A stretch of 64,000 nucleotides of DNA from Trabulsiella odontotermitis (GTDB lineage Bacteria > Pseudomonadota > Gammaproteobacteria > Enterobacterales > Enterobacteriaceae), in the NCBI RefSeq assembly GCF_001297775.1, contig NZ_LIFX01000008.1, positions 62,079-126,078 of the forward strand. The letters run 5' to 3'. A program made the translations under genes and the position numbers. The stretch's first letter is position 1. Each line of letters starts with the position of its first letter. The notes under the pieces are model-generated. The model did no database searches. It worked only from the letters and a program-made list of their open reading frames with translations, and had not been told where the DNA came from. Below are positions 17,834 to 30,477 of the stretch, piece by piece.

Positions 17834-18097
17834 TTACAGCACCATACGAACAATGTCGATATTGCCTAACTCTTCGTACAGCGCTTCGACCTGCTCAATA
17901 TGCGTCGCCGTGATGGTGATGGAGACCGAGTGGTAATTGCCTTTGCTGCTGGGTTTTACCTGCGGGGAGTAATCCCCTGGCGCATGGCGCTGCACCACTT
18001 CCACCACCTGATCAACCAGCTCAGGCAACGCCTGCCCCATCACTTTGTAAGTAAATGGCGTAGGGAATTCAAGCAGTTCGTTAAGTTTGGTTTTCAT
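17834..18097 (-). CDS. ybeD: YbeD, small ACT-like conserved protein
   Basis: YbeD is an 87-residue cytoplasmic protein of the UPF0250/DUF493 family with an ACT-like alpha/beta fold. Its role is not established; the conserved neighbourhood with lipB suggests, without proving, a link to lipoate metabolism. The start at 18097 ([21 protein letters not shown]) agrees with E. coli. It sits between dacA and lipB. Confidence 0.93.
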   Translation of the reverse strand: MKTKLNELLEFPTPFTYKVMGQALPELVDQVVEVVQRHAPGDYSPQVKPSSKGNYHSVSITITATHIEQVEALYEELGNIDIVRMVL

Positions 18098-18217
18098 GTC
18101 AGCTCCGGGTGGTATAAAAAACGACTCCCTGCTTTCGCGCACTGCGCAAAAACAGGGAGTAGTGGTATTGATAGCTAGTATATGGGGACGTAAATCACAC
18201 TTTCAAGTGTGCAATTA

Positions 18218-19417
18218 TTAGCCAAACCAGTGATGGAACATTAACTTAATGTAATCAATGATTTTGCCGAAGAAGTTTCCTTCCGGGATTTCCTGCAGTA
18301 CCACCAGCGGGCGCTGATCGATGGTTTTACCATCCAGCTGGAAGTTGATGGTGCCTACCACCTGATTTTTTTGCAGCGGCGCGTGCAGCTCAGCGGTATT
18401 CAGCACATAGCTGGCTTTGAGATCTTTCATACGGCCACGCGGGATCGTCAGATACAAGTCTTTGTCTACGCCAAGGGAGGCGCGATCGCTGTCGCCAAAC
18501 CAGGCAGGCTCGGAGGCGAACTCTTTACCGGCTTTCAGCGGGCTGACGGTTTCAAAGAAACGGAAGCCCCAGGTCAGCAGTTTCTTGCTCTCGGTTTCAC
18601 GGCCTTTAAAGGTATGACCGCCCATCACTGCGGAGATCAGACGCATCTGGCCTTCCGTCGCGGAAGCGACCAGGTTAAAGCCCGCTTTGTCAGTGTGACC
18701 CGTTTTAATGCCGTCCACTTGCAGGCTGTTGTCCCACAGCAGGCCATTGCGGTTCATCTGACGAATACCGTTAAAGGTGAACTCTTTTTCTTTATAGATG
18801 GCGTATTCGTTCGGCACATCGCGGATCAGCGCCTGACCGATGGTCGCCATATCGCGCGCAGAGCTGTACTGCCCGTCAGCATCAAGACCGTGAACGGTCT
18901 GGAAATGGGTATTCTTCAGGCCCAGCGCGTTAACGTAGTTGTTCATTAGCCCGACGAACGCGTCCTGGCTGCCCGCCACGTAGTCCGCCATCGCCACGCA
19001 GGCATCGTTGCCGGATTGCAGGTTAATACCGCGCACCAGCTGTGATACCGGCACCTGCATGCCTGGCTTCAGGAACATCAGGGAGGAGCCTTTGAATACA
19101 GGGTTACCTGTCGCCCAGGCATCGGTACCGATGGTCACCAGGTCGCTGTCTTTGAATTTACCGGCTTTCATGGCCTGACCGATAACGTAGCTGGTCATCA
19201 TTTTGGTGAGGCTGGCAGGGTCGCGGCGTGCGTCCGCATTCTGCTCGGCCAGCACTTTACCTGAGTTGTAATCGATCAGGATGTAGGATTCCGCGTCAAT
19301 CTGCGGAACGCCCGGGATCATAGTTTTGATATTCAGGTCATCGGCGCGGGCAGCGGAAGAGAGGGCTGCGACGGAGAGCGCCGTAATGAGTAAACGAGCA
19401 GAAAAAGTGGTCTTCAT
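18218..19417 (-). CDS. dacA: DacA, D-alanyl-D-alanine carboxypeptidase (PBP5)
   Basis: PBP5 trims the terminal D-Ala from peptidoglycan pentapeptides and helps keep cell shape. The 399-residue precursor has a signal peptide (residues about 1-25, ending RA-DD). Catalytic motifs are SLTK (69-72), SGN (135-137) and KTG (238-240). The C-terminal amphipathic helix (last about 18 residues, [18 protein letters not shown]) anchors it to the outer face of the inner membrane. ATG at 19417 is used; the longer frame has no family sequence. It is separated from rlpA by 143 bp. Confidence 0.97.
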   Translation of the reverse strand: MKTTFSARLLITALSVAALSSAARADDLNIKTMIPGVPQIDAESYILIDYNSGKVLAEQNADARRDPASLTKMMTSYVIGQAMKAGKFKDSDLVTIGTDAWATGNPVFKGSSLMFLKPGMQVPVSQLVRGINLQSGNDACVAMADYVAGSQDAFVGLMNNYVNALGLKNTHFQTVHGLDADGQYSSARDMATIGQALIRDVPNEYAIYKEKEFTFNGIRQMNRNGLLWDNSLQVDGIKTGHTDKAGFNLVASATEGQMRLISAVMGGHTFKGRETESKKLLTWGFRFFETVSPLKAGKEFASEPAWFGDSDRASLGVDKDLYLTIPRGRMKDLKASYVLNTAELHAPLQKNQVVGTINFQLDGKTIDQRPLVVLQEIPEGNFFGKIIDYIKLMFHHWFG

Positions 19418-19560
19418 GGTCTGAACAACGACATCCGTGATGGAGTTAAAAAAGTGCCTAACTATAACAAATACGCCAGGGGCAAACATCTGACATTACG
19501 CATGACTTTGTTAACGACATTTACACGCATTGACAATGAGATGCTTGCCTTCACTGGGGT

Positions 19561-20679
19561 TTAGTTGGCCCGCGTGATAAACGATTGCAACTGAGCTTCA
19601 TTCTGCAGACGTTGCTGAAGCGTGGTGGCTTCCGCTTTGCTGCTGAATGGCCCGAGCTGTATACGCCAGACTGCGCCATTTTGTGTGACGCGGCCCGGTG
19701 CAGAAAACTGTTGGCTGAGACGCTGCTGGTACTGCTGTGCACGCGCCTGATCGCTCACGGCGCCCACCTGTACCACGAAATCGCCGGAGGCGGCGCTGGC
19801 AGCGGGTGCTGCTGCAGGCGCTACGCTACCCTGAACGGAGCCGGGCGCTGTCACGGGTGTATTCTGCGTGGCTGGTTCGGGTTGCACAGCAGGCGTTGCC
19901 GGTTCGCTACTCTCCAGCACGCCATTGTTCAGCGGCGTGGCAGCGCCTAAAAATCCGCCACCGCTGACCGGCGCGCCAGTAGCGTCTTCCGGTTTCAGCG
20001 TGCTGTTGCTGATGGCGCGGACGTCCGTATCGGGAGTTTGCATCTGCGGCGCGGAAGTCGCACTGCCCATACCACCGCTCAGATCAGGGCGTGAGGGAAG
20101 GGCATAAGTTTGTTTGGCAACCGTCGTACAGGCCATGCCCGGGCCGGACAGCGAACCATCCTGCGCCACGATAATCGGGTCGATCCGCACTTTGGTGTTG
20201 TTTGACGTATTCAGGCGATCGGCGGCAGCACGGGACAGCGAAATCACGCGATCATTGCCGTACGGGCCGCGATCGTTAATGCGCACCACCAGCATGCGGC
20301 CATTCGCCAGGTTAGTGATACGGGCATAGCTCGGGATCGGCAGCGTCGGATGCGCCGCCGTCAGTTGCATCGGATCAAACGCTTCACCGCTGGCGGTCAG
20401 ATTACTGCCGGGTTCGGCATCATAAATGGCGGCAAAACCGGCCTGACTGAAGCGAGAGGGATCCTGGACGATTTTGTAGCTCTTGCCGTCGCGCTCATAG
20501 TCCTGATTCGCGGTGGCGTTCAGCGGTTCAAAGCGAGGGTCGGCGCCGCCGATTTCCACGACCGGGCCATTACACACGGCTGGTTGCGGCGTGGTGACGG
20601 TCTGCTGTTGACCATCATCGCTCGTACAACCCGCCAGCACACCTGCGGCGATGCAGACTCCAATCCAAAGCTTACGCAT
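19561..20679 (-). CDS. rlpA: RlpA, septal-ring lipoprotein with SPOR domain
   Basis: RlpA is an outer-membrane lipoprotein; in Pseudomonas it is a lytic transglycosylase acting on naked glycan, while in E. coli activity is weak or absent. The 372-residue precursor has the lipobox LAGC with Cys 18. A double-psi beta-barrel occupies about residues 75-165 (GLAIYDAEPG..., RITNLANGRMLVVRINDRGPYG). A Pro/Ala/Thr-rich linker spans about 200-290, and the SPOR domain covers about 297-372, which binds denuded septal glycan. The gene is last in the rsfS-rlmH-mrdA-mrdB-rlpA run, 10 bp after mrdB. Confidence 0.95.
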   Translation of the reverse strand: MRKLWIGVCIAAGVLAGCTSDDGQQQTVTTPQPAVCNGPVVEIGGADPRFEPLNATANQDYERDGKSYKIVQDPSRFSQAGFAAIYDAEPGSNLTASGEAFDPMQLTAAHPTLPIPSYARITNLANGRMLVVRINDRGPYGNDRVISLSRAAADRLNTSNNTKVRIDPIIVAQDGSLSGPGMACTTVAKQTYALPSRPDLSGGMGSATSAPQMQTPDTDVRAISNSTLKPEDATGAPVSGGGFLGAATPLNNGVLESSEPATPAVQPEPATQNTPVTAPGSVQGSVAPAAAPAASAASGDFVVQVGAVSDQARAQQYQQRLSQQFSAPGRVTQNGAVWRIQLGPFSSKAEATTLQQRLQNEAQLQSFITRAN

Positions 20680-20689
20680 TGCGCACCCC

Positions 20690-21802
20690 TTACACGCTTT
20701 TCGACAACATTTTCCTGTGGGTATGGATCGACATTACGATACCAAACCCGGCCATGAGCACTATCAGGGCTGACCCCCCGTAGCTCACCAGCGGTAGCGG
20801 AACGCCAACCACCGGCAGGATACCACTCACCATACCAATATTTACGAAGACATAAACGAATAAAATCAACATCAAGCCACCGGCCATTACGCGGCCAAAG
20901 GTGGTTTGCGCCTGCGCGGCGACCCACAGCCCGCGCATGATAAGCAGGACATACAGCGCCAGCAGGATCAGAATGCCAATCAGCCCCAGCTCTTCCGCCA
21001 GGACGGCGAAAATAAAGTCGGTGTGGCGTTCCGGCAAAAATTCCAGCTGCGACTGCGTTCCGTGCAGCCAGCCTTTGCCGCGCAGACCGCCAGAGCCGAT
21101 AGCGATTTTCGACTGAATAATATGATAGCCCGCGCCGAGCGGATCGGTTTCCGGATCGAGCAGCATCATCACGCGCTGACGCTGGTAATCATGCATCAGG
21201 AAGAACCACAGTATCGGGATGAACGCCGCGATCAACACCACCGCGATGGCAATCAGCCGCCAGCTCAGCCCGGACAGGAACAGGACAAACAGGCCGGAGA
21301 GGGCGATAAGAATTGACGTTCCGAGGTCTGGCTGCGCCGCCACCAGCAGCGTCGGCAGGAAAATCAGCACCAGCGCGATACCGGTATTTTTCAGCGACGG
21401 CGGGCAGACATCGCGGTTGATAAAGCGCGCCACCATCAGCGGCACCGCGATTTTGGCTATTTCCGACGGCTGGAAGCGGACAACGCCCAGATCCAGCCAG
21501 CGCTGCGCGCCTTTCGAGATCGCGCCAAACGCGTCCACGGCGACCAGCAGAATAATACAGACGATATACAGCCATGGCGCCCAGCCCTCGTACACGCGCG
21601 GCGGAATTTGCGCCATCACCACCATGATCACCAGACCCATGGCTATCTGGCCGATTTTACGCTCGGTCATGCCGATATCCTGGCCGCTGGCGCTCCAGAT
21701 CACCAGCGCGCTGTAGACAAGCAGCGCCAGCAGGATCAGCAGCATTGCCGGATCGAGATGGATTTTATCCCAGAACGATTTTTTGTTCGGATTATCCGTC
21801 AT
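20690..21802 (-). CDS. mrdB: MrdB/RodA, elongasome peptidoglycan glycosyltransferase
   Basis: RodA is the SEDS-family polymerase that makes glycan strands for cell elongation together with PBP2. The 370-residue protein has about ten membrane helices. The SEDS signature near the C-terminus ([27 protein letters not shown]) and the conserved PSEIAKIA and QPDLGTS are present. It begins 2 bp after the mrdA stop, so the partners are translationally linked. Confidence 0.98.
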   Translation of the reverse strand: MTDNPNKKSFWDKIHLDPAMLLILLALLVYSALVIWSASGQDIGMTERKIGQIAMGLVIMVVMAQIPPRVYEGWAPWLYIVCIILLVAVDAFGAISKGAQRWLDLGVVRFQPSEIAKIAVPLMVARFINRDVCPPSLKNTGIALVLIFLPTLLVAAQPDLGTSILIALSGLFVLFLSGLSWRLIAIAVVLIAAFIPILWFFLMHDYQRQRVMMLLDPETDPLGAGYHIIQSKIAIGSGGLRGKGWLHGTQSQLEFLPERHTDFIFAVLAEELGLIGILILLALYVLLIMRGLWVAAQAQTTFGRVMAGGLMLILFVYVFVNIGMVSGILPVVGVPLPLVSYGGSALIVLMAGFGIVMSIHTHRKMLSKSV

Positions 21803-21804
21803 GA

Positions 21805-23706
21805 TTATTGGTCCTCCGCTGCCGATACTGCCGGATTTTCCGCAGGCAGAACCGTGTTGTTATCGCCAAGCATGATGTGATCGAGGATCTGACGCATAAT
21901 TGTCCCGACCGCCGGACCCGCGCCGCCGTTCTCCAGAATCATCGCCACAGTGACCTGGGGATTATCGTATGGCGCAAAGGCGGTCATCAGTTTGTGGTCA
22001 CGCAGTCGTTCAGCAATCTTGTGTGCGTTATAGGTTTCGTTCGCTTTCAGGCCAAAGACCTGCGCCGTACCGGATTTTGCCGCCACTTTGTAGGGCGCGC
22101 CAGCAAAGTATTTATGCGCCGTTCCGTTCCCGCGGTTGGCCACGCCGAACATACCGTCTTTGGCTATCTCCCAGAAGCCGGAATGGATGTCGCCCACCGG
22201 GGTTTCCTGCGGCTGTGACCACGGAACTTTCTTGCCTTCTTCCACGGTACTCATCAACAGATGTGGCACTTTCACCACGCCATCGTTGATAAGGATCATC
22301 AGCGCCTTGTTCATTTGTATGGGTGTGGCGGTCCAGTATCCCTGGCCGATCCCGACCGGGATGGTGTCACCCTGATACCACGGCTTCTTAAAGCGTTTCT
22401 GTTTCCATTCACGGGTTGGCATGTTCCCGGAACGCTCTTCGGAGAGATCGATACCGGTGTAATGGCCGTAGCCAAACTTGCTCATCCATTGCGAGAGGCG
22501 GTCAATACCCATGTCGTATGCCACCTGATAGAAGAACGTATCCGCTGATTCTTCTAACGATTTAGTGACGTTCAGATGACCGTGGCCCCATTTTTTCCAG
22601 TCGCGGTAACGTTTTTCCGAGCCCGGCAACTGCCACCAGCCCGGGTCGAACAGGCTGGTATTGCGGGTGATCACGCCTGCGCTCAGCGCCGAAACGGCAA
22701 CAAACGGTTTCACGGTGGATGCCGGAGGATAGACCCCCTGCGTCGCGCGGTTGACCAGCGGCGTATTCGGGTCATTCAGCAGGCCGGAATAATCCTTGCT
22801 GGAGATACCGTCAACGAACAGGTTCGGGTCGTAGCTGGGCATGGAAACCAGCGCCAGAATCCCGCCGGTACGCGGATCAGTGACGACGACAGCGGCACGG
22901 CTGCCCGCCAGCAGGGTTTCAATGTATTGCTGTAGTTTAAGATCGAGCGTCAGATAGATATCATGCCCGGCCTGCGGCGGCACTTCTTTGAGCTGACGGA
23001 TAACGCGCCCGCGGTTGTTGACTTCAACCTCTTCGTAGCCGGTCTGGCCGTGCAACACGTCTTCGTAATAGCGTTCGATGCCCAGTTTGCCGATGTCATG
23101 CGTCGCCGCGTAGTTCGCCAGCTTGCCGTCTTTATCCAGACGTTCGACGTCTTTATCGTTAATTTTCGAGACGTAGCCGATCACGTGGGTCAGCGCGGAG
23201 CCGTATGGGTAAAAGCGGCGTTTGTAGCCTTTTACTTCCACGCCCGGGAAGCGGTACTGATTGACCGCAAAACGCGCCACCTGAACTTCCGTCAGGTTGG
23301 TTTTCACCGGAATCGAGGTAAAGCGGTGCGAACGTGCGCGCTCTTTTTTGAACGTGGCGATGTCATCGTCGCTCAGTTCTACGACGCTGCGCAACGCATC
23401 AAGGGTTTCCTGCACGTTATCGACTTTTTCCGGCATCATCTCCAGCTGGTAGATGGTGCGGTTGAGCGCCAGCGGCGTGCCGTTGCGATCGTAAATAATG
23501 CCGCGGCTCGGGGCGATGGGAACCAGTTTGATGCGGTTTTCGTTCGAACGGGTCTGGTAATCAGTGAAACGGACAATCTGCAGATTGTAGAGGTTAGCAA
23601 TCAGCACGCCAGTAAGCAGCAAAATCCCCGTAAAGGCGACCAGCGCCCTGCGCACAAACAGCGCGGACTCAGCCGTATAGTCGCGAAAAGAATTCTGTAG
23701 TTTCAT
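21805..23706 (-). CDS. mrdA: MrdA/PBP2, elongasome transpeptidase
   Basis: PBP2 cross-links new glycan in the lateral wall. The 633-residue class B penicillin-binding protein has one N-terminal membrane helix (about 22-42), the pedestal/dimerisation region, and a transpeptidase domain. The active-site motifs are STVK (Ser about 330), the SxN equivalent ESADTFF and KSGT near residue 544. rlmH ends 27 bp upstream. The C-terminal tail is acidic and disordered, as usual. Confidence 0.98.
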   Translation of the reverse strand: MKLQNSFRDYTAESALFVRRALVAFTGILLLTGVLIANLYNLQIVRFTDYQTRSNENRIKLVPIAPSRGIIYDRNGTPLALNRTIYQLEMMPEKVDNVQETLDALRSVVELSDDDIATFKKERARSHRFTSIPVKTNLTEVQVARFAVNQYRFPGVEVKGYKRRFYPYGSALTHVIGYVSKINDKDVERLDKDGKLANYAATHDIGKLGIERYYEDVLHGQTGYEEVEVNNRGRVIRQLKEVPPQAGHDIYLTLDLKLQQYIETLLAGSRAAVVVTDPRTGGILALVSMPSYDPNLFVDGISSKDYSGLLNDPNTPLVNRATQGVYPPASTVKPFVAVSALSAGVITRNTSLFDPGWWQLPGSEKRYRDWKKWGHGHLNVTKSLEESADTFFYQVAYDMGIDRLSQWMSKFGYGHYTGIDLSEERSGNMPTREWKQKRFKKPWYQGDTIPVGIGQGYWTATPIQMNKALMILINDGVVKVPHLLMSTVEEGKKVPWSQPQETPVGDIHSGFWEIAKDGMFGVANRGNGTAHKYFAGAPYKVAAKSGTAQVFGLKANETYNAHKIAERLRDHKLMTAFAPYDNPQVTVAMILENGGAGPAVGTIMRQILDHIMLGDNNTVLPAENPAVSAAEDQ

Positions 23707-23733
23707 CCGCTGCTTAATCTACCCTGGTCATCA

Positions 23734-24201
23734 TTACTCGCGGTGGTAAGGGTGGTTGGTGGTAATGCTCCACGCCCGGTAAAGGCTTTCCGCGACCAGT
23801 ACCCGAACCAGCGGGTGCGGCAACGTCAGGGCGGAGAGAGACCAACTTTGCTCAGCCGCGGCTTTACAGGCGGGGGACAGCCCCTCAGGGCCGCCAATCA
23901 GCAGACTAACGTCGCGGCCATCCTGCTTCCAGCGCTCCAGTTCCAGCGCCAGCTGCGGCGTATCCCAGGGTTTGCCTGGAATATCGAGGGTGACGATGCG
24001 GTTTTTGCCTGCGGCGGCCAGCATCAGTTCGCCCTCTTTATCAAGAATGCGTTTGATATCTGCGTTCTTGCCGCGCTTACCGGCGGGGATCTCCACCAGT
24101 TCAAACGGCATATCTTTGGGAAAACGGCGCAGATATTCAGTAAATCCAGTCTGTACCCAGTCCGGCATTTTGGTGCCAACAGCCACCAGTTGCAGCTTCA
24201 C
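23734..24201 (-). CDS. rlmH: RlmH, 23S rRNA pseudouridine-1915 N3-methyltransferase
   Basis: RlmH methylates pseudouridine 1915 of helix 69 in 70S ribosomes. The 155-residue SPOUT-fold enzyme (alpha/beta knot, dimer) shows the SAM-binding knot sequences [11 protein letters not shown] and [22 protein letters not shown] near the C-terminus. It starts 3 bp after rsfS. Confidence 0.97.
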   Translation of the reverse strand: MKLQLVAVGTKMPDWVQTGFTEYLRRFPKDMPFELVEIPAGKRGKNADIKRILDKEGELMLAAAGKNRIVTLDIPGKPWDTPQLALELERWKQDGRDVSLLIGGPEGLSPACKAAAEQSWSLSALTLPHPLVRVLVAESLYRAWSITTNHPYHRE

Positions 24202-24204
24202 GCA

Positions 24205-24618
<414 letters not shown>

Positions 24619-24777
24619 TTAAGGCGCGCTATCATCCCATTCATCGTCGGGGAATGCATCGCCATTTTTGTAAAACAATTTCTGTAAACCTGTCGGGAAG
24701 CGCTGTCTGGCTGCGGAGAATAACAGCCTGTCCGGGCGTGTCAATGGTCTGGGGGCGGCTGAAGAAAGAAAATAGAG

Positions 24778-25392
24778 TTATCCCGATGCTTTCTCGTAAA
24801 TTGCACGACTATTAAGCACCTGAAGCGAGATAAAATCATCCTTTAAGTCAAACACACTCCAGGCTCCCTGGTCGATGGGAAAATGCCACATCGCGGCGGC
24901 GGGAAGCCCGAGGAGCAGGGCCGTCATCAGGCTTAATACACCCTGATGGCTGACGACCAGAACGTGCTGGTGATGATGGTGTTCGCGAAGCAGCGCCAGG
25001 CATTCCTGCACGCGACGAGAAAAAGCCTGAAATCCTTCGCCATTGGTCGGTATGGCATGCTGCCAGTCGGCGCACCACGCGGCGTAATTTTCGCTGTCTT
25101 CGATGGTCAGATCGCGATGGTGGCGCATTTCCCAGTCGCCGAAAAACATTTCATTCAGTAGCGGCGTGGTGATCGTCGGAACGTCGCGCCCGGCCAGTAC
25201 CAGCCTGGCGGTGTGCTGCGCACGTTCCAGTTCGCTGCACAGCAACTGGTCAAAGGGCACATGCCGGAGAAGCGTGGCGAGGGTTTCTGCCTGCCGGACT
25301 CCGCGTGGTGTCAGCGAGGTGGGGGCATGGCCGCTGTACACGCCTGCGACGTTAGCCTCCGTTTCACCGTGTCGAACCAGCCACAGTTTCAT
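24778..25392 (-). CDS. cobC: CobC, adenosylcobalamin/alpha-ribazole phosphatase
   Basis: CobC removes the phosphate from alpha-ribazole phosphate or cobalamin phosphate in the last steps of B12 assembly. The 204-residue histidine-phosphatase-family protein has the RHGE motif at 8-11 with phosphohistidine 9, the second catalytic histidine in VVSHQG and the Glu in EMFFGDWE. It begins 2 bp after nadD and is the last gene of the leuS operon. Confidence 0.93.
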   Translation of the reverse strand: MKLWLVRHGETEANVAGVYSGHAPTSLTPRGVRQAETLATLLRHVPFDQLLCSELERAQHTARLVLAGRDVPTITTPLLNEMFFGDWEMRHHRDLTIEDSENYAAWCADWQHAIPTNGEGFQAFSRRVQECLALLREHHHHQHVLVVSHQGVLSLMTALLLGLPAAAMWHFPIDQGAWSVFDLKDDFISLQVLNSRAIYEKASG

Positions 25393-25394
25393 CG

Positions 25395-26042
25395 TTACCC
25401 CGCCTGATACAGACCTTGCTGATGAATGTACTCCAGCACCGCGTCGGGCAGCAGATCGTCGCAGGGTTCCCCACGCTCCAGGCGTTCGCGGATGATGGTG
25501 GCGGAGATATCAAACCACGGCGTTTCCGCCAGATAGATTTTACCGGCAGGAAGCGAATGCAGGTTTTCGATATCCCAGGTCAAATGATTTTCCAGCCACC
25601 GCTGATGCTGTTCTTCTGCCATCTCTAACGGATAGCCGGGACGGCGAGTGACGATCAGATGCGCGTTGTCGAGGATGGTGTCGTACTGGTACCAGCTGGG
25701 GAAGTTCAGCAGAGAATCCTGGCCGATAATAAACGCCAGCGGTTTTTGCGGCCCCGCTTCTTCGCGCATCTCTTTTAACGTCAGCGCCGTCCAGGAGGGC
25801 GCATCGCGTTTCAGTTCGCGTTCATCAAGCACAAACAGGGGCTTATCGGCGATCGCCAGTTCGACCATCTGTTTGCGTTGTTCACTGTTCGCTTCTGGTT
25901 GTGGGCGATGCGGCGGTACGTTGTTGGGTATGATGATCACTTTCGACAGACCGATCTGGTTTGCCAGAATTTCCACGGGTTTCAGATGCCCGTAATGCAC
26001 CGGATCAAAGGTGCCACCATAAATTGCCTGCAACGATGTCAT
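25395..26042 (-). CDS. nadD: NadD, nicotinate-mononucleotide adenylyltransferase
   Basis: NadD makes deamido-NAD from nicotinate mononucleotide and ATP. The protein of about 215 residues has the nucleotidyltransferase motifs [11 protein letters not shown] (7-17) and [10 protein letters not shown] near the C-terminus. The start is taken at ATG 26042 ([10 protein letters not shown]), matching the E. coli opening; ATG 26051 just upstream overlaps the holA stop and is possible. The gene is essential and coupled to holA. Confidence 0.96.
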   Translation of the reverse strand: MTSLQAIYGGTFDPVHYGHLKPVEILANQIGLSKVIIIPNNVPPHRPQPEANSEQRKQMVELAIADKPLFVLDERELKRDAPSWTALTLKEMREEAGPQKPLAFIIGQDSLLNFPSWYQYDTILDNAHLIVTRRPGYPLEMAEEQHQRWLENHLTWDIENLHSLPAGKIYLAETPWFDISATIIRERLERGEPCDDLLPDAVLEYIHQQGLYQAG

Positions 26043-26043
26043 A

Positions 26044-27075
26044 TCATCCATCAATAAATACGTCAGCCAGTGCCTTATGACAGAGTAGCAGAGAAAGGCT
26101 TTCCAGCTCAGCCCACACGGACTGACCGTAATCCTTTTTCAGCGTTAATTCGGTACGGCTCAGCAGCGTCACGGCCTGCCGCAGCTGGGCCGCGCTCAGG
26201 CGGTTCAGCGCGTCGGTGATGAGCGGTCGACGATTCTGCCAGACACGATGTTTGTCGAGCAGGGTACGCAACGGCACCTGTGCGGACTGGCGTTTGAGCG
26301 TGACCAGCATCAGCAGTTCCCGTTGCAGGGTACGCAACAGAATCACCGGTTCGCTGCCTTCCAGACGCAACTGTTGAAGAATGTGCAGCGCCCGTTTACT
26401 TTTCCCGGCGAGCAGCGCGTCGAGCCAGTGGAAGGGAGTGAAATGCGCGGCGTCGTTCACCGCTTTTTCGACGCGCGGTAGCGTCAGTTTGCCATCCGGC
26501 CACAACAATGCCAGACGCTCCAGCGCCTGCGACAGTGCCAGCAGGTTGCCTTCATAGCAATAGCACAACAACTGACTGGCGGCGTCATCCAACTGTAGTT
26601 TGAGCTGGCGGGCGCGCGCGGCCAGCCATTTCGGCAGTTGCGCCTGTTCAGGCGTCTGGCAGGTAATCATTACCGAGCGGTTAGCCAGTTGCGTCACCCA
26701 CGCTGCATTTTCCTGCGCTTTCGTGAACTTGTTGCCGCGGCAAATTAGCAGCAGATCGTCATGCAGCAAACCGATAAGCGTGGCGAGTTGTTCGTTGATG
26801 GCCGCGTTGGTGCCGTTTTCCGGCAGCAACAGCAGGATGGTTTGTCGGCTGGCGAACAGGCTCATCGCCTGACAGAGCGAGAAAAGGGCGTTCCAGTCGG
26901 TACTGGCGTCAATGCTGACCGTGTGATGTTCTTCGAACCCCTGCGCCGCAGCCGCCTGACGGACCGCGTCCTGACTCTCCTGCAGCAGCAGCGGATCGTT
27001 ACCCAACAGCAGATACGCCGCGCGCAGCCCTTCAGTGAGCTGCGCGCGGAGTTGTTCGGGGTACAGCCGAATCAT
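26044..27075 (-). CDS. holA: HolA, DNA polymerase III delta subunit
   Basis: The delta subunit of the clamp loader opens the beta ring. The 343-residue protein has the AAA+-like N-terminal region with the clamp-contacting segment [17 protein letters not shown] (about 62-78) and the C-terminal collar domain. Its ATG overlaps the lptE stop by one base (TGATG), so translation is coupled. Confidence 0.97.
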   Translation of the reverse strand: MIRLYPEQLRAQLTEGLRAAYLLLGNDPLLLQESQDAVRQAAAAQGFEEHHTVSIDASTDWNALFSLCQAMSLFASRQTILLLLPENGTNAAINEQLATLIGLLHDDLLLICRGNKFTKAQENAAWVTQLANRSVMITCQTPEQAQLPKWLAARARQLKLQLDDAASQLLCYCYEGNLLALSQALERLALLWPDGKLTLPRVEKAVNDAAHFTPFHWLDALLAGKSKRALHILQQLRLEGSEPVILLRTLQRELLMLVTLKRQSAQVPLRTLLDKHRVWQNRRPLITDALNRLSAAQLRQAVTLLSRTELTLKKDYGQSVWAELESLSLLLCHKALADVFIDG

Positions 27076-27665
27076 CAGTTACCCAGCGTCGTGGAGACAC
27101 GCGAGTCGGATGACGTTTCTTCGGTTGTCGTCACCGGCGGCATGGTGTCGTTTTGGGTTTCCTGAGCATCAGCAACCCGTACGCTTGGCAGCTTACGAAT
27201 TAATTGCTCAGCGGCCTTGTCGTACATTTCCTGAATGATCAGACTCTGTTCGGCATCTTTTGCCAGCGCCGTTTGCGGGTTATCGAAGAAGGAACGATAA
27301 ACCTTCGTGTTGATCGGATAGATGTCATGGCCCGGAATGAGCACGCTGGCGTTGACCGTCAGCACCATCTGATATTCCGCCGTACGACCATCCTGGAAAA
27401 TCGACGCGGTATCTTTGCTGATGGTGGAGCCGAGCAGACGCAGGGACGGAATGTCCTTGCGCAGGGTGCTGCCATCCACCAGTTCCACGCCATTCAGACG
27501 CAGCTGGTTACGCACCGAACGGCTTAACGGGCCATTGGGGTCGCCAGACTGGAAAATCATGGTTTTCATCGTCTCCGGTACCTGCGTGGTACTACGCAGG
27601 TGCCAGCCACACCCGGCGGTGACCAGCACCGTCAGGGATAACAATAATGTTGCCAGATATCGCAC
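27075..27665 (-). CDS. lptE: LptE, LPS-assembly lipoprotein
   Basis: LptE plugs the LptD barrel and helps place lipopolysaccharide in the outer leaflet. The 196-residue precursor has a signal sequence with lipobox TAGC (Cys 19) and the family sequence [17 protein letters not shown]. The C-terminal tail is Ser/Thr-rich and low in conservation. It lies 14 bp after leuS and overlaps holA. Confidence 0.97.
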   Translation of the reverse strand: MRYLATLLLSLTVLVTAGCGWHLRSTTQVPETMKTMIFQSGDPNGPLSRSVRNQLRLNGVELVDGSTLRKDIPSLRLLGSTISKDTASIFQDGRTAEYQMVLTVNASVLIPGHDIYPINTKVYRSFFDNPQTALAKDAEQSLIIQEMYDKAAEQLIRKLPSVRVADAQETQNDTMPPVTTTEETSSDSRVSTTLGN

Positions 27666-27679
27666 GCTTCCTCCCGCGC

Positions 27680-30262
27680 TTAGCCAACGACCAGGTTGAG
27701 CAGTTTACCCGGTACGTAAATCACTTTACGCACGGTAACACCGTCAAGATATTTCGCGACCAGATGTTCCTGGCCCGCACGTTCACGAACCTGTTCTTCG
27801 GTCGCATCCACCGGAACGGTAATTTTACCACGAACTTTACCGTTTACCTGGACTACCACCAGCGTGCTGTCTTCCACCATCGCTTTTTCGTCAGCGACCG
27901 GCCACGGCGCGTGGTCGATATCGCCTTCGCCGCCCAGCTCCTGCCACAGCGTAAAGCTGACGTGCGGGGTGAACGGGTTGAGCATGCGAACCACCGCCAG
28001 CAGCGCTTCGCGGATCAGGGCGCGATCCTGCTCGCCTTCCTGCGGGGCTTTCGCCAGCTTGTTCATCAGCTCCATGATCGCCGCAATCGCGGTGTTGAAG
28101 GTCTGACGACGACCGATATCATCGGTCACTTTGGCAATCGTTTTATGCACATCGCGACGCAGCGCTTTTTGATCTTCCGTCAGCGCGGCAACGTTCAGCG
28201 GCGCGACCGGGCCAGGCGCGGTGTGTTCGTAAACCAGTTTCCAGACACGTTTCAGGAAGCGGTTTGCCCCTTCCACGCCGGATTCCTGCCATTCCAGCGT
28301 CATATCCGCCGGGGAGGCGAACATCATGAACAGACGCACGGTGTCCGCGCCGTAACGCTCAACCATCACTTGTGGGTCGATGCCGTTGTTTTTCGACTTC
28401 GACATTTTGCTCATGCCGGTGTAAATCAGCTCGTGGCCTGCGGCATCTTTCGCCTTCACGATGCGGCCTTTGTCGTCGCGCTCGACGATGGCGTCAACCG
28501 GAGAAACCCAGTTACGCTCGCCGCTTTCGCCGACGTAATAGAACGCGTCCGCCAGCACCATGCCCTGACAGAGCAGCTGTTTTGCTGGTTCGTCAGAATT
28601 CACCATGCCTGCATCACGCATCAGCTTGTGGAAGAAGCGGAAATAGAGCAAGTGCATGATGGCGTGTTCGATACCACCGATGTAAATATCGACCGGCAGC
28701 CAGTAGTTGGCGGCGTCGGAATCAAGCATGCCTTCGTTGTACTGCGGGCAGGTGTAACGCGCGTAGTACCAGGACGACTCCATAAAGGTGTCGAAGGTGT
28801 CGGTTTCACGCAGGGCAGGCTTGCCGTTGACGGTGGTTTTTGCCCACTGCGGATCCGCTTTGATCGGGCTGGTAATGCCGTCCATCACGACGTCTTCCGG
28901 CAGGATCACCGGCAACTGATCTTCCGGCGTTGGCATCACGGTGCCATCTTCCAGGGTGACCATCGGGATCGGCGCGCCCCAGTAACGCTGACGGGAAACG
29001 CCCCAGTCGCGCAGACGGAAGTTGACTTTGCGCTCACCAACGCCCAGCGAGGCCAGTTTATCGGCAATGGCGTTGAAACCGTCTTCATAAGACAGGCCGC
29101 TGAACTCGCCGGAGTTAAACAGCGTGCCCTTGTCGGTCAGCGCCTGTTCGGAGAGATCCGGTTCAGAGCCGTCTGCCGCCAGAATAACCGGCTTGATGGA
29201 CAGACCGTATTTGCTGGCAAATTCGTAGTCGCGCTGATCATGGCCCGGAACGGCCATCACGGCGCCGGTGCCGTATTCCATCAGCACGAAGTTAGCAGCC
29301 CACACCGGAATGGCTTCGCCGGTCAGCGGATGAATCGCTTTAAACCCGGTGTCGATGCCTTTCTTCTCCATGGTCGCCATGTCGGCTTCGGCCACTTTGG
29401 TGTTACGGCAGTCGTCGATGAACGCCGCCAGTTCAGGATTGTTCGCCGCCGCCTGCTGCGCCAGCGGGTGACCCGCGGCCACGGCCAGATAGGTACAACC
29501 CATGAAGGTGTCCGGGCGGGTGGTGTAGACGGTCAGCTTGTCGGCATAACCGGTCACGTCAAACGAGATTTCAACCCCTTCAGAACGGCCGATCCAGTTG
29601 CGCTGCATGGTTTTGACCGTGTCCGGCCAGTGATCCAGATTGTCCAGATCGTTCAGCAGTTCGTCAGCGTAGGCGGTGATTTTGATGAACCACTGCGGGA
29701 TCTCTTTACGCTCAACTTTGGTGTCGCAGCGCCAGCAGCAGCCGTCGATAACCTGTTCGTTCGCCAGTACGGTCTGGTCGTTCGGGCACCAGTTCACCGC
29801 GGAGGTTTTTTTGTAGACCAGGCCTTTTTTATACAGCTCAGTAAAGAACTTCTGCTCCCAGCGGTAGTATTCCGGGGTGCAGGTCGCCAGCTCGCGGCTC
29901 CAGTCATAACCGAAGCCCAGCATTTTGAGCTGGTTTTTCATGTAGGCGATGTTGTCGTAGGTCCACGGCGCCGGAGCGGTGTTGTTCTTCACCGCGGCAC
30001 CTTCTGCTGGCAGACCGAATGCATCCCAGCCGATAGGCTGCAGGACGTTTTTACCCAGCATGCGTTGATAACGCGCGATCACATCACCGATGGTGTAGTT
30101 ACGCACGTGGCCCATGTGTAGTCGACCAGAAGGATAGGGGAGCATCGACAGGCAATAGTATTTCTCTTTGCTGTTGTCTTCAGTAACTTCAAATGTGCGC
30201 TTCTCATCCCAGTGTTGCTGGACTTTCGATTCTATCTCTTCCGGGCGGTATTGCTCTTGCAT
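27680..30262 (-). CDS. leuS: LeuS, leucyl-tRNA synthetase
   Basis: Class Ia synthetase of 860 residues, the E. coli length. The HIGH-type motif is HMGH (49-52) and the KMSKS loop is near 619 ([11 protein letters not shown]). The CP1 editing domain (about 225-420) contains the threonine-rich TTRPDTFMG and the [15 protein letters not shown] of the hydrolytic site. The gene leads the leuS-lptE-holA-nadD-cobC run and is divergent from ybeL. The antisense strand is also open for over 800 codons, which is an artefact of codon bias. Confidence 0.99.
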   Translation of the reverse strand: MQEQYRPEEIESKVQQHWDEKRTFEVTEDNSKEKYYCLSMLPYPSGRLHMGHVRNYTIGDVIARYQRMLGKNVLQPIGWDAFGLPAEGAAVKNNTAPAPWTYDNIAYMKNQLKMLGFGYDWSRELATCTPEYYRWEQKFFTELYKKGLVYKKTSAVNWCPNDQTVLANEQVIDGCCWRCDTKVERKEIPQWFIKITAYADELLNDLDNLDHWPDTVKTMQRNWIGRSEGVEISFDVTGYADKLTVYTTRPDTFMGCTYLAVAAGHPLAQQAAANNPELAAFIDDCRNTKVAEADMATMEKKGIDTGFKAIHPLTGEAIPVWAANFVLMEYGTGAVMAVPGHDQRDYEFASKYGLSIKPVILAADGSEPDLSEQALTDKGTLFNSGEFSGLSYEDGFNAIADKLASLGVGERKVNFRLRDWGVSRQRYWGAPIPMVTLEDGTVMPTPEDQLPVILPEDVVMDGITSPIKADPQWAKTTVNGKPALRETDTFDTFMESSWYYARYTCPQYNEGMLDSDAANYWLPVDIYIGGIEHAIMHLLYFRFFHKLMRDAGMVNSDEPAKQLLCQGMVLADAFYYVGESGERNWVSPVDAIVERDDKGRIVKAKDAAGHELIYTGMSKMSKSKNNGIDPQVMVERYGADTVRLFMMFASPADMTLEWQESGVEGANRFLKRVWKLVYEHTAPGPVAPLNVAALTEDQKALRRDVHKTIAKVTDDIGRRQTFNTAIAAIMELMNKLAKAPQEGEQDRALIREALLAVVRMLNPFTPHVSFTLWQELGGEGDIDHAPWPVADEKAMVEDSTLVVVQVNGKVRGKITVPVDATEEQVRERAGQEHLVAKYLDGVTVRKVIYVPGKLLNLVVG

Positions 30263-30477
30263 GGCAGCCAGTGGTCCTGTTTTTCAATACAGCTACAAAC
30301 GTAGCCAATGGATGTGTTATTTCAGATCCGCATAGCATAGCCCAAACGTCCCTGGCAAAACAGCCTTTCACACATTAAGCGCTGGCGTTTATTTACCGGG
30401 TCTGTGGCCTGCCTGACACAGCACTGAACAAATAAGGTCTATCATTAGAGAGAGTTAACGACCCAGGAGACGAAACA

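Noticed and set aside
27647-30121. Open frame of about 824 codons on the plus strand opposite leuS
   Set aside because: It mirrors leuS codon bias, has no ribosome binding site or family features, and leuS is certain.
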